Of a DNA stretch of 64,000 bases, positions 45,920-54,746 are shown one piece after another. The stretch's first letter is position 1. Every line of letters starts with the position of its first letter. Under the pieces are notes generated by a model. It was given only the letters and a program-made list of their open reading frames with translations. It made no database searches and was not told where the DNA came from. The translations under genes were made by a program, and so were the position numbers. The DNA is from Magnetovibrio blakemorei (lineage in GTDB: Bacteria; Pseudomonadota; Alphaproteobacteria; Rhodospirillales; Magnetovibrionaceae), in contig NZ_MCGG01000008.1 of assembly GCF_001746755.1 (NCBI RefSeq), positions 186,001 to 250,000 on the forward strand, written 5' to 3'.

Positions 45920-48900
45920 GCGGGGCCAAGGTTTACACCATCGCGTCTGACAAATCGTTTGTCGACGAACTGGCCAAGGGCATCCTCAATCAAGTCGGCA
46001 CGGCCCCGGAAGCTTTAGCCCAGGTGCGGGTGTTGCTGCCGACCCGGCGAGCCTGTCGGGCCTTGCGCGATGCGTTTTTGCGCGTATCGAACGGTGCACC
46101 CATGCTGTTGCCGCAAATGCTGCCGTTGGGCGATGTGGACGAAGAAGATCTGGCCCTGGAGCATGCCAACCTCTCTACTGCGGGCATCGAAGAGGCGCTG
46201 GCCTTGCCGCCCGCCATTTCCGCCACCAAGCGCATCGTTTTGCTGGCCCGCTTGGTGATGGCCAAGGATGCAGATACCACCCCCGACCAAGCCGTGCGCT
46301 TGGCAGGTGAGCTGGCGCAGCTGGTCGACCAAGTGCACACCGAAGGCTTGGATTTGAGCCGCTTGGCCGACTTGGTGGTGCGTGACGATTTGTCGAAGCA
46401 CTGGCAAAAGACCGTCGATTTTTTGGAGATTCTCGGCACCTTGTGGCCGGCATTGTTGGAGCAGATGGGGCACATCGACCCAGCCCAGCGGCGCGATGCG
46501 TTGCTGCGCGCGCGCGCCCAAACGTGGCAATTGAACCCGCCACAAACGCCGATCATCGCCGCAGGGTCCACCGGCACCATTCCCGCCACGGCGGAACTGT
46601 TACAAGTCGTCGCAAACTTGCCCTTAGGCGCGCTGGTTTTGCCGGGCTTGGACCAACACACGGATGATGACGTGTGGGCAAATTTGGACGCCACCCATCC
46701 CCAATACGGAATGGCGCAGTTGCTGCACAAAATCGGTTTGGAGCGCGCCCAGGTTTTGCCCTGGAACAAGGCCCCAGACCAAGCCCAAGACCAAGCCCAA
46801 GCCCAAGACCCCATTCATCCACGCACCGCATTGCTGCACATGGCTCTGGCCCCCGCCGAAGCCACCCACCTGTGGCAAAGTACTGAGCCCGTTTCTCCCC
46901 AAGCGCTCCAAGGCGTGGTGCGTCTGGACGCGCCGACCCCGCGCGAAGAAGCCACCGCCATCGCACTGATTTTACGCCGCACCTTGCAAGAGCCCTTTAA
47001 GACCGCCGCGCTGATCACGCCAGACCGGTCCTTGGCGCGCCGGGTTGCGGTGGAACTGGGTCGCTGGGGCGTGGAGGTGGACGATTCTGCCGGAACGCCC
47101 TTGGACCAAACACCACCCGGAGCCTTTTTCAATCTTTTGGCCGACATGGCAGCGGGCGGATTTCAGCCCGTCGATTTGCTCGCATGCCTGAAGCATCCCT
47201 TAGCTTCAGGCGAGGCCGTGGGGCTTGACGCGACAGGTTTACGCAGCGCCGTGCGGGCCTTGGAAATTGCTTTGCTGCGTGGCCCAAGACCGGGTGCGGG
47301 GTTAAAGGGCCTGGAGGATTTGCACCGGGTGTTTTTGCACGACGAACGCGCTGGCCAACGCTTTGCCCGCCACGGCTTGGCGCAAAAAGACATCCGCACC
47401 GTCATCCAATTGCTGCGCGAAACAGTCGAGCCTTTTGCCCAGGCGTTGCAAACCCCCCATACGGATGCCGCTCATCTTTTGCGCTTACACACGGATTGCG
47501 CCGTGAAGCTGGCCCAAGGACCGGAGCGCAGCTTGTGGGCCACTGAGGCGGGCGAAGCGCTGAGCAGCTTTGTCGCCGAGGCGTTTGAGGCCTTGGCCGC
47601 ACTCGATCCCCTGCCCGGCGATCTTTATCCCGCGCTCATCCAAGCCCTGATGGCGGGCCGAGCGGTGCGTCCGCGGTATGCCCGCCATCCCCGTGTGTTC
47701 ATTTGGGGGCCTTTGGAAGCGCGTCTGCAACACGCCGACCATGTCGTGTTGGGCGGTCTTAACGAGGGCTCCTGGCCGCCCGAAACTGACGCCAGCCCAT
47801 GGATGAGCCGCCCCATGATGCGCCAGTTCGGTTTGCCCTTGCCGGAACGCCGCATCGGTCTCAGTGCGCATGATTTTGTCCAAGCGTTCAGCGCGTCGAA
47901 AATCTATTTGACCCGCTCCGAACGGTCCGGCGGCAGCCCCCAAGTGCCGTCGCGTTGGCTGGTTCGCCTAAAAACCTTGCTCGCCAATGACGAAGCTTTG
48001 CGCGAACCCTTAGATGAAAACTGGCTGGCGTGGGCCGATGATCTCACCCGATCCGGCGATGCGGCCGAACCTATCAAGCCGCCGAAGCCAAAGCCCCCCG
48101 TCACGGCGCGGCCCATGCGCCTGTCGGTCACCCAAGTGGAAACCTGGATTCGCGACCCTTACGCCATTTATGCGCGGAAGATTTTGCGCCTGGAGCCGCT
48201 GGACGATATTGAAGCCGACCCCGGTGCGGCGGACCGCGGCATCGTTGTGCACAAAGCCTTGGAACGTTTCATCAAGGCCCACATGGAGGCCCTGCCCGAA
48301 GACGATGATATGGCCGAGGCGGAGTTGATGGAGATCGGCAAACAGGTGTTTGACGAATACATCGCCAACCCCGGCGTCCGCGCCTTTTGGTGGCCGCGCT
48401 TCAAACGTATTGCCGCTTGGTTCATTGGCTTTGAACGCCAGCGCCGCGCGGCCGGGTTTGTCCCCGTTCTCATTGAACAAAACGGTCAGATTGACATCGA
48501 CGGCCTGACCGGGCCGTTCACGCTGACGTGTCAGGCTGACCGTATTGACCGGGACGCCGCGGGCGGGCTTAGCCTTATCGATTACAAAACCGGGCAACCA
48601 CCCACCACCCCGCAGGTCGCCAGCGGCCTCACCCCACAATTGCCCTTGGAAGCGGTGATCGCCCAGGGCGGGGGGTTTCAAGATCTCAAAGGCAACGCCG
48701 ACATTTCCGGTCTGCTGTATGTGCGCCTGTCCGGTGGACGGGTGGCGGGCGAGCAAAAGCCCATCAAGCTGGACGGCAACCAAGCCACCCAAGACGCCTA
48801 TGAACGTCTGGTGCAGATGGTTCACAAATATGGCGACGCCGAAACGCCCTACCTGTCGCACCCCCGGCCCATGTTCCAAAGCCGCTTTGGTGATTTTAAT

Positions 48901-48957
48901 CATCTGGCCCGGGTCAAGGAATGGTCGGCGGGCGGCGAAGATGGAGGCGACGCATGA
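45916..48957 (+). CDS. addB: double-strand break repair protein AddB
   Basis: 1013 residues. Inactivated-helicase partner of AddA with a C-terminal nuclease domain (LSLIDYKTGQPP). N-terminal VRVLLPTRRACRALRDAF aligns with the family. A low-complexity Gln/Ala/Asp run (residues about 288-297, DQAQDQAQAQ) corresponds to short tandem DNA repeats. The start overlaps murU (ATGA) and the stop overlaps addA (ATGA at 48954). Forms AddAB, which processes double-strand ends for RecA loading. Confidence 0.94.
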   Translation: MSGAKVYTIASDKSFVDELAKGILNQVGTAPEALAQVRVLLPTRRACRALRDAFLRVSNGAPMLLPQMLPLGDVDEEDLALEHANLSTAGIEEALALPPAISATKRIVLLARLVMAKDADTTPDQAVRLAGELAQLVDQVHTEGLDLSRLADLVVRDDLSKHWQKTVDFLEILGTLWPALLEQMGHIDPAQRRDALLRARAQTWQLNPPQTPIIAAGSTGTIPATAELLQVVANLPLGALVLPGLDQHTDDDVWANLDATHPQYGMAQLLHKIGLERAQVLPWNKAPDQAQDQAQAQDPIHPRTALLHMALAPAEATHLWQSTEPVSPQALQGVVRLDAPTPREEATAIALILRRTLQEPFKTAALITPDRSLARRVAVELGRWGVEVDDSAGTPLDQTPPGAFFNLLADMAAGGFQPVDLLACLKHPLASGEAVGLDATGLRSAVRALEIALLRGPRPGAGLKGLEDLHRVFLHDERAGQRFARHGLAQKDIRTVIQLLRETVEPFAQALQTPHTDAAHLLRLHTDCAVKLAQGPERSLWATEAGEALSSFVAEAFEALAALDPLPGDLYPALIQALMAGRAVRPRYARHPRVFIWGPLEARLQHADHVVLGGLNEGSWPPETDASPWMSRPMMRQFGLPLPERRIGLSAHDFVQAFSASKIYLTRSERSGGSPQVPSRWLVRLKTLLANDEALREPLDENWLAWADDLTRSGDAAEPIKPPKPKPPVTARPMRLSVTQVETWIRDPYAIYARKILRLEPLDDIEADPGAADRGIVVHKALERFIKAHMEALPEDDDMAEAELMEIGKQVFDEYIANPGVRAFWWPRFKRIAAWFIGFERQRRAAGFVPVLIEQNGQIDIDGLTGPFTLTCQADRIDRDAAGGLSLIDYKTGQPPTTPQVASGLTPQLPLEAVIAQGGGFQDLKGNADISGLLYVRLSGGRVAGEQKPIKLDGNQATQDAYERLVQMVHKYGDAETPYLSHPRPMFQSRFGDFNHLARVKEWSAGGEDGGDA

Positions 48958-51900
48958 GTGGTTTTAAACGCACCGCCGGTCAATACGCCGCCGCCCAACC
49001 CGGTGGCTCCGTGTGGGTGTCGGCCAACGCGGGCACCGGCAAGACCCGGGTGTTGGTGGATCGCATCGCCCGGTTGCTGCTGGACGGTGCACCGCCGCAA
49101 AAAATCTTGTGCCTGACGTTCACCAAAACCGCCGCCGCGGAAATGGCGGAACGCATCAACACCCAGTTGGGCGCGTGGGCCTTGATGGACGACCAAGCGC
49201 TGGGCGGAGACCTGCGCTTGTTGACCCAAGCCGAGCCCGACGAAACCACCCTGCAAACCGCGCGACGCTTGTTCGCCCGCGTGCTTGACGTGCCGGGGGG
49301 CCTGAAAATTCGCACCATCCATTCGTTTTGCGAAAGCTTGATTGCCCGCTTTCCCATCGAAGCCGGGGTCGCGCCGCATTTTTCCGTCATTGATGAACGC
49401 ACCACCGCCGAGCTGTTGTTTGAAGCCCGCGAACGGATGCTGGAACGCACCGTTTTAGAGCCCGCCAGCGCCCTGGCCCAGGCCATCGAAGCGATTGCCG
49501 AACACGTGGGCGAAGACGATTTTTCCAGCCTGATGCAAAGCCTCGCCAACAACAGAGCCAAGCTGGCCGACGCTCTTGAAGATTATGCCCGCCAAGGCGG
49601 CATCGGTCCTGCTGTGACCAAATTGGTGGGACTGCAAGCGGACGAAACCTCCGTCCAAGCCATCGAAGCCGCCATCGACAGGTCCTTGAACGAAGTTGGA
49701 CTGATGGGAGCAGCCAATGCGTTAAGCAAAGGTGCCAAGACCAGCCAAGACTTTGCCGTCAAGTTGCGCGCCTACATCAAAAACCCGGATCGCGCCCAGC
49801 ACTTTCAAAGCGACTACGCGCCGCTGTTCGTCACCCAAGCGGGCGAGGCGCGCAAGAAGCTCACCACCAAAGGGGCGGAAGCGGCGGAAGATACTTTGGC
49901 CGCTGAGCAAGCCCGCGTTTTGGCCGCGCTGGACAAGCTGAAAGCCCGTGCCACGGCAGACGCCACCGGGCACCTGCTGGTCGTCGGCCACGCCATGCTG
50001 GAGGCTTATGAGCGCTTAAAAAGAGTGCGCGCGCATCTAGATTACGACGACTTGATCGACAAAGCCCGCGCCTTGTTGATGGTCGACGGAGGCATCAGTT
50101 GGGTGCACTTCAAACTGGACGGCGGCATCGATCATATCTTGGTCGATGAAAGCCAAGACACCAGCCCCGCCCAATGGGACATCGTCAAACGCATCGCGGC
50201 AGAATTTTATGCGGGCGCGGGGGTGCACGAAGAACACGCGGATTCCCCGCAACCCAAACCGCGCACGGTGTTTGCGGTGGGCGACGAAAAACAATCCATC
50301 TATTCGTTCCAAGGGGCCGACCCCCACGAATTCGGGCGCATGCAGGCACACTTTGAATCTCGGGTGAAAAACGCTGGCGGACAGTTTTCCGCAATTCCCT
50401 TGATCACATCTTTTCGCACCACCCGCGCGGTGCTGCAAGTCGTCGACCGGGTGTTCGCCAACCCAGAGGCCGCCGACGGTCTGACCTTTGCGGGCGAACG
50501 GGTGGCACATGATTCTCACCGCCGGGGCGAAGCCGGTTTGGTCGAAGTATGGCCCACCCACAAGCCGCTGGAAAAGACGACCTCTGAACCCTGGGACGTG
50601 CCCGTTGATTACGTCAGTGAAGAACGGGCCGAAATGCGTCTGGCACGTCAGATTGCCGACACGATTAAACACTGGATCGCCAGCGAAACCATCCTCACGT
50701 CTCAAGACCGTCCCATCCAGGCGGGCGATATTTTGATTTTGGTGCGCCGCCGGGCGCGTTTTGCCGAAGAAATGGTACGCCAATTGAAAAGCAACTCCAT
50801 CCCCGTCGCGGGGGCGGATCGCATGGTGTTGACGGAACAAATGGCGGTGATGGATTTGCTGTCCGCCGGGCGGTTCTCGGTGCTGCCCGAAGACGATTTG
50901 AGCTTGGCCGAAGTTCTCAAAAGCCCCCTGGTGGGTCTCAGTGAAGAAGACCTGTTCACCCTGGCTCACCCCCGTCGCGGCAACCTGTGGGCAGAACTCA
51001 AACACCGCCGGCACGAATTGCCCAGTTTCACCCACGCCCATAGCGTGCTGTCCAACTTGCTGGCGCGCGCCGACTTCATGCCGCCATATGAGTTTTATGC
51101 AGGCCTTTTGCGCGATGGTGGACGCTTGGCGTTGACGCGCCGCTTGGGCGTGGACGCCGAAGACCCGATTGATGAGTTCCTCAGCCTGGCGCTGGATTTT
51201 GAACGCACCCACACGCCGTCTTTGCAAGGTTTTTTGCATTGGCTCACCGCCAGCGCCCAACAAATCAAACGCGACATGGACGTGCAAGGCGATCAGGTGC
51301 GGGTGATGACCGTGCACGGAGCCAAGGGCCTGGAAGCGGGCATCGTCTTTTTGACCGACACCTGCACCAAACCCGATGGCCGCCAAGACGGACCCATTCA
51401 GTGGTTGGGCGGCAAAGATGCGGATACCCCCGCGGGGGTGTTGTGGGCTCCGTACAAAGATGCCCGCTGCCAAGTGTTTCAAGACCAAACCGACGCGGAA
51501 CGCGCTGAACGTGAACGCGAATACCGTCGCTTGCTTTACGTCGCCATGACCCGCGCCAAGGACCGTTTGTACATCACCGGGTTTGAAGACAGCCGCGGGC
51601 GAACTGAGGGATGTTGGTACAATCTCATCCAACCCGTCGTGGCCGACGTCGGAACGGAAATTCCCTTTGGCGATGGCGAAATCGCTTGGCGTTATGAAAC
51701 ACCCCAAGAGGTCGAGGCGAAAAAACCCGCTTTGGCCAAACCGACACGCCTGGACACACGACTGCCCGATTGGGCCCATACCCCGGCCCCCTTGGAAGAC
51801 AGCCCGCCCAAACCGCTGACGCCGTCGCGCCCCGAACCCGAAGCGCCGCCCGCGTTGGGACCCTTTGCGGGCGACAATGCGGATCGTTTTAAACGCGGTT

Positions 51901-52379
51901 TGCTGGTGCACAAATTGCTGGAGATTCTCCCCAACCTGGCCCCGGCAAAACGCGCGTCAGCGGCCAGGGCGTGGCTGGCGCGCCCGGCCCATGACCTCGA
52001 CCCGGCGCTGCAAGGCGATATTTTGACGGAAACCTTGGCGGTTTTGGAAAACCCCGAATTTGCCCCGCTTTTTGGTCCTGACAGCTTGGCCGAAGTCAGC
52101 CTGTCGGGCGTCATCGATGCCCAGGTGGTGTCGGCGCGCTTGGATCGTTTGCTGGTGCGCGAGCATGACGTTTTGGTGATTGATTACAAAACCAACCGCC
52201 CCGCGCCCAAGGACCCGGCCCTGGTGGCGCCCCAGTATCTGGGGCAAATGGCCGGTTACCGTACGCTGTTGGCGCGAATCTACCCGAACAAACAGATTCG
52301 CTGCCTGTTGCTGTGGACCGACGGCCCCCATGTGATGGAACTGCCGCCAGAGCCAGATGCCAAATGCCCCCCAAATTGA
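48954..52379 (+). CDS. addA: double-strand break repair helicase AddA
   Basis: 1141 residues, UvrD-like SF1 helicase plus nuclease. Walker A ANAGTGKTRVLV; motif II LVDESQDTS; VGDEKQSIYSFQGADP; motif V VHGAKGLEAGIVF; motif VI VAMTRAKDRLYI; C-terminal nuclease VIDYKTNRPAP. ATGA overlap with addB selects ATG 48954 over the earlier ATG 48921. trxA follows after 115 bases with its own promoter. Confidence 0.96.
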   Translation: MSGFKRTAGQYAAAQPGGSVWVSANAGTGKTRVLVDRIARLLLDGAPPQKILCLTFTKTAAAEMAERINTQLGAWALMDDQALGGDLRLLTQAEPDETTLQTARRLFARVLDVPGGLKIRTIHSFCESLIARFPIEAGVAPHFSVIDERTTAELLFEARERMLERTVLEPASALAQAIEAIAEHVGEDDFSSLMQSLANNRAKLADALEDYARQGGIGPAVTKLVGLQADETSVQAIEAAIDRSLNEVGLMGAANALSKGAKTSQDFAVKLRAYIKNPDRAQHFQSDYAPLFVTQAGEARKKLTTKGAEAAEDTLAAEQARVLAALDKLKARATADATGHLLVVGHAMLEAYERLKRVRAHLDYDDLIDKARALLMVDGGISWVHFKLDGGIDHILVDESQDTSPAQWDIVKRIAAEFYAGAGVHEEHADSPQPKPRTVFAVGDEKQSIYSFQGADPHEFGRMQAHFESRVKNAGGQFSAIPLITSFRTTRAVLQVVDRVFANPEAADGLTFAGERVAHDSHRRGEAGLVEVWPTHKPLEKTTSEPWDVPVDYVSEERAEMRLARQIADTIKHWIASETILTSQDRPIQAGDILILVRRRARFAEEMVRQLKSNSIPVAGADRMVLTEQMAVMDLLSAGRFSVLPEDDLSLAEVLKSPLVGLSEEDLFTLAHPRRGNLWAELKHRRHELPSFTHAHSVLSNLLARADFMPPYEFYAGLLRDGGRLALTRRLGVDAEDPIDEFLSLALDFERTHTPSLQGFLHWLTASAQQIKRDMDVQGDQVRVMTVHGAKGLEAGIVFLTDTCTKPDGRQDGPIQWLGGKDADTPAGVLWAPYKDARCQVFQDQTDAERAEREREYRRLLYVAMTRAKDRLYITGFEDSRGRTEGCWYNLIQPVVADVGTEIPFGDGEIAWRYETPQEVEAKKPALAKPTRLDTRLPDWAHTPAPLEDSPPKPLTPSRPEPEAPPALGPFAGDNADRFKRGLLVHKLLEILPNLAPAKRASAARAWLARPAHDLDPALQGDILTETLAVLENPEFAPLFGPDSLAEVSLSGVIDAQVVSARLDRLLVREHDVLVIDYKTNRPAPKDPALVAPQYLGQMAGYRTLLARIYPNKQIRCLLLWTDGPHVMELPPEPDAKCPPN

Positions 52380-52420
52380 AGGCTTTTGCACCCTTGGTCC
52401 ATTTGCCCATTCCGGATTGC

Positions 52421-52449
52421 TTGACGCTTGGCCTTCGCCCACTTAGATT
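52421..52449 (+). promoter_or_regulatory. trxA promoter
   Basis: TTGACG (52421-52426), 17 bases, TAGATT (52444-52449); a good sigma-70 arrangement 46 bases before the trxA start. Confidence 0.6.
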
Positions 52450-52494
52450 TGGGACAACGATTTAACCCTTCATGATTTTTCAGGATCCCATCAC

Positions 52495-52809
52495 ATGAAA
52501 GAGATCACCGACGACACTTTTGACGCCGAAGTCCTTCAATCGACCACCCCTGTGCTGGTCGATTTCTGGGCGGAATGGTGCGGTCCGTGCAAGCAGATCG
52601 CCCCCGCGCTGGAAGCCATCTCTGAAGAATTGGGCGAGCAACTCGTCATCGCCAAGCTCAACATCGACAACAACCCCAAAGCGCCGACCAAATACGGCGT
52701 GCGCGGTATTCCGACCTTGATCATGTTCAAAAACGGCCAGCCCGCCTCGGTTAAAATCGGTGCCTTGCCGAAGAACAAACTGCAAGAATGGATCCAAAGC
52801 TCGCTCTAA
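52495..52809 (+). CDS. trxA: thioredoxin
   Basis: 104 residues, classical thioredoxin: active site WCGPC at residues 28-32, the cis-proline motif RGIPTL, and the usual length. General cytosolic disulfide reductant. It sits at the end of the tsaE-addA series, as in many alphaproteobacteria, followed by a strong terminator. Confidence 0.97.
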   Translation: MKEITDDTFDAEVLQSTTPVLVDFWAEWCGPCKQIAPALEAISEELGEQLVIAKLNIDNNPKAPTKYGVRGIPTLIMFKNGQPASVKIGALPKNKLQEWIQSSL

Positions 52810-52853
52810 TCCGCCTTTTGGATGGATGCAGAGCCTTCCTGGGATCAAAAATC

Positions 52854-52887
52854 AAAATGGAGCCGCCCCAAGGGCCGGCTCCATTTT
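52854..52887 (+). terminator. rho-independent terminator of trxA
   Basis: AAATGGAGCCG / CGGCTCCATTT stem with a loop of about ten bases and a T run (TTTTTTT), 45 bases after the stop. It also lies 3' of the convergent kinase gene. Confidence 0.88.
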
Positions 52888-52915
52888 TTTGCTTTTATCA
52901 CAGGGGACAGGCGGC

Positions 52916-54451
52916 TTACGCCAACGTTGGATTTTGCCCCGGATCGGTCGTGTCTGGGACGGTTCTTTCCGGTGGGAACGTGACCGTCACCGTTGTTCCT
53001 GTTCCCAGTTCACTTGAAATTTCCAAATCACCCCCATGAAGTTTCATAAGGGATTTACAGATGGTAAGACCCAAACCTGTACCCTCCTGAGGGGAATCGA
53101 AAGCATCGCCGATTTGCTCAAAAGGCATAATAATCCGGCTCAGGTGTTCCTGAGCAATGCCACGGCCATTATCGGAAACCTTCACAACATGTCTTCCCGC
53201 CCCGTCCAGCTCAGACGTAAAATCGACATGACCGCCCATATTGGTAAATTTGATGGCATTGTTCAGGAGGTTGATGAGCACCTGCACGACCCGTCTTTCA
53301 TCGCACAAGAGGCCAGGAAGATGATCCGGCACGTCGATAGACAGGGTTATACCCTTTTGATCAGCGAGAGGCCGGACGCGTTGCAAACTGGTTTCCATCA
53401 TGAGCCGAACCTCAATGATCCGTTCGGACAACTCCTCCTTTTTCGCTTCAATTTTCGAAATATCCAAAATATCGTTAATCAAATTGAGCAGATGATTTCC
53501 ACAATTGTATATATCGAGGGCGTACTCTTCGTGTTTTGCATTGTTTAATTTTCCCAAGATACCCTTCGACAGGATTTCTGAATATCCAATGATCGCATTC
53601 AATGGCGTTCGCAGTTCATGGCTCATATTCGCCAAAAATACGGACTTCGCTTTGCTTGCTGCATTCGCTTTCATCGAAGCATCTGAGAGTTCCCGCTCAT
53701 GTATTTTGCGAGCGTTACTCCATTTATCAAACTCGACAAACGTTATGCGAAAAGACATGGCCATCATGCCCCCGATCAAGACCACAAATCCGATCACAAT
53801 GTACAGGCCGAGCTTGTGGCCCTTACTGACTTGGCTGGAAATATTACTGGAGATTTCCAGAACCCCCCGAACATCTCCCAAGTGCCAGTCTTTTTTCGGA
53901 CTTAGGGGATGAGAGTTATGACAATCGATACAAACTTGACTGGTCATTCTATCCGCCACGGCTAAGCGAACGACTTCCTGACCATTCATTTTTGTATGCT
54001 GAACATATGGGGTATTGGGGTTTTGTGTGAGCGCAAGCCAGGCCGCCTGACCATAAGCATCGAGCTGTCGATCCTTGCGGTTTTCAAATGGAAAGGGACT
54101 GTAAAATTTAAGTTGGACTTGGCTATCTTTGAGAAGTTCACCCATATCAAAGATCAAACTCGCGGGCAGAGGGATTGCATTCGCTATGGTTTTATGTCCG
54201 TGGTCAACGATGAGATTGCCATCGCTGTTGAGCACTTTATTGACAACATTATCGGTATAATAGGTTCGAAGCGTCAGAAAATTACGAGCCACCTGTTCGG
54301 CCGCAAGTGCCGCTTGCTCTTCTGCGCTCTTCTCAACATAGTAAGGTACAAAAAACCATGCCAATAACGCAACGATGACCACACTAAGAAGCTGCATGGG
54401 GAGCAATTGCAAAGCGAGGTTTTTTGTTTTTTTGTCAACAATATCTGACAT
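52916..54451 (-). CDS. histidine kinase with heme-binding DUF3365-type periplasmic sensor
   Basis: 511 residues. Helix 1 at about 18-38, a periplasmic domain of about 170 residues of DUF3365 (Tll0287-like) type that contains a c-type heme site CIDCH at 174-178, helix 2 at about 214-235, and a dimerisation domain with H278 in NMSHELRTPLNAIIGY. A complete HATPase follows (INLLNNAIKFT, DNGRGI, GTGLGLTICK). Covalent heme in the sensor suggests redox or gas (NO/O2) sensing. No adjacent response regulator. Sequence is visibly more AT-rich than the add genes. Confidence 0.9.
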   Translation of the reverse strand: MSDIVDKKTKNLALQLLPMQLLSVVIVALLAWFFVPYYVEKSAEEQAALAAEQVARNFLTLRTYYTDNVVNKVLNSDGNLIVDHGHKTIANAIPLPASLIFDMGELLKDSQVQLKFYSPFPFENRKDRQLDAYGQAAWLALTQNPNTPYVQHTKMNGQEVVRLAVADRMTSQVCIDCHNSHPLSPKKDWHLGDVRGVLEISSNISSQVSKGHKLGLYIVIGFVVLIGGMMAMSFRITFVEFDKWSNARKIHERELSDASMKANAASKAKSVFLANMSHELRTPLNAIIGYSEILSKGILGKLNNAKHEEYALDIYNCGNHLLNLINDILDISKIEAKKEELSERIIEVRLMMETSLQRVRPLADQKGITLSIDVPDHLPGLLCDERRVVQVLINLLNNAIKFTNMGGHVDFTSELDGAGRHVVKVSDNGRGIAQEHLSRIIMPFEQIGDAFDSPQEGTGLGLTICKSLMKLHGGDLEISSELGTGTTVTVTFPPERTVPDTTDPGQNPTLA

Positions 54452-54746
54452 TACACTCTACCATGTTCCCCTATTGCGGATATCAGGCTTGAGCGCATCA
54501 GCAAAAAAATGCCCACGGAAACGCCATGATGACCTGATCAACACTCACTCAGCTTTCCGCAGTCCCACAATACTATTTATGAATTTTTTAACGTAGAACA
54601 AGAAATTTAAATCATACAAAACAGCCTCTGGCGCGACACTATACCCGCGTATGCATAGGATGCATTGATACGTGTCAACTGTCGATTACCCAAATTACGC
54701 AGTCCAACGCTTAAGACCGTGCCCCGACCAGCAGCACGACCACCGA
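54452..54746. other. 295-base AT-rich spacer
   Basis: No gene supported. It contains the promoter region of the kinase on its right-hand (upstream) side, AT-rich tracts near 54580-54620 and a small repeat ATGCATAGGATGCATTG at about 54652-54668. Confidence 0.4.
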
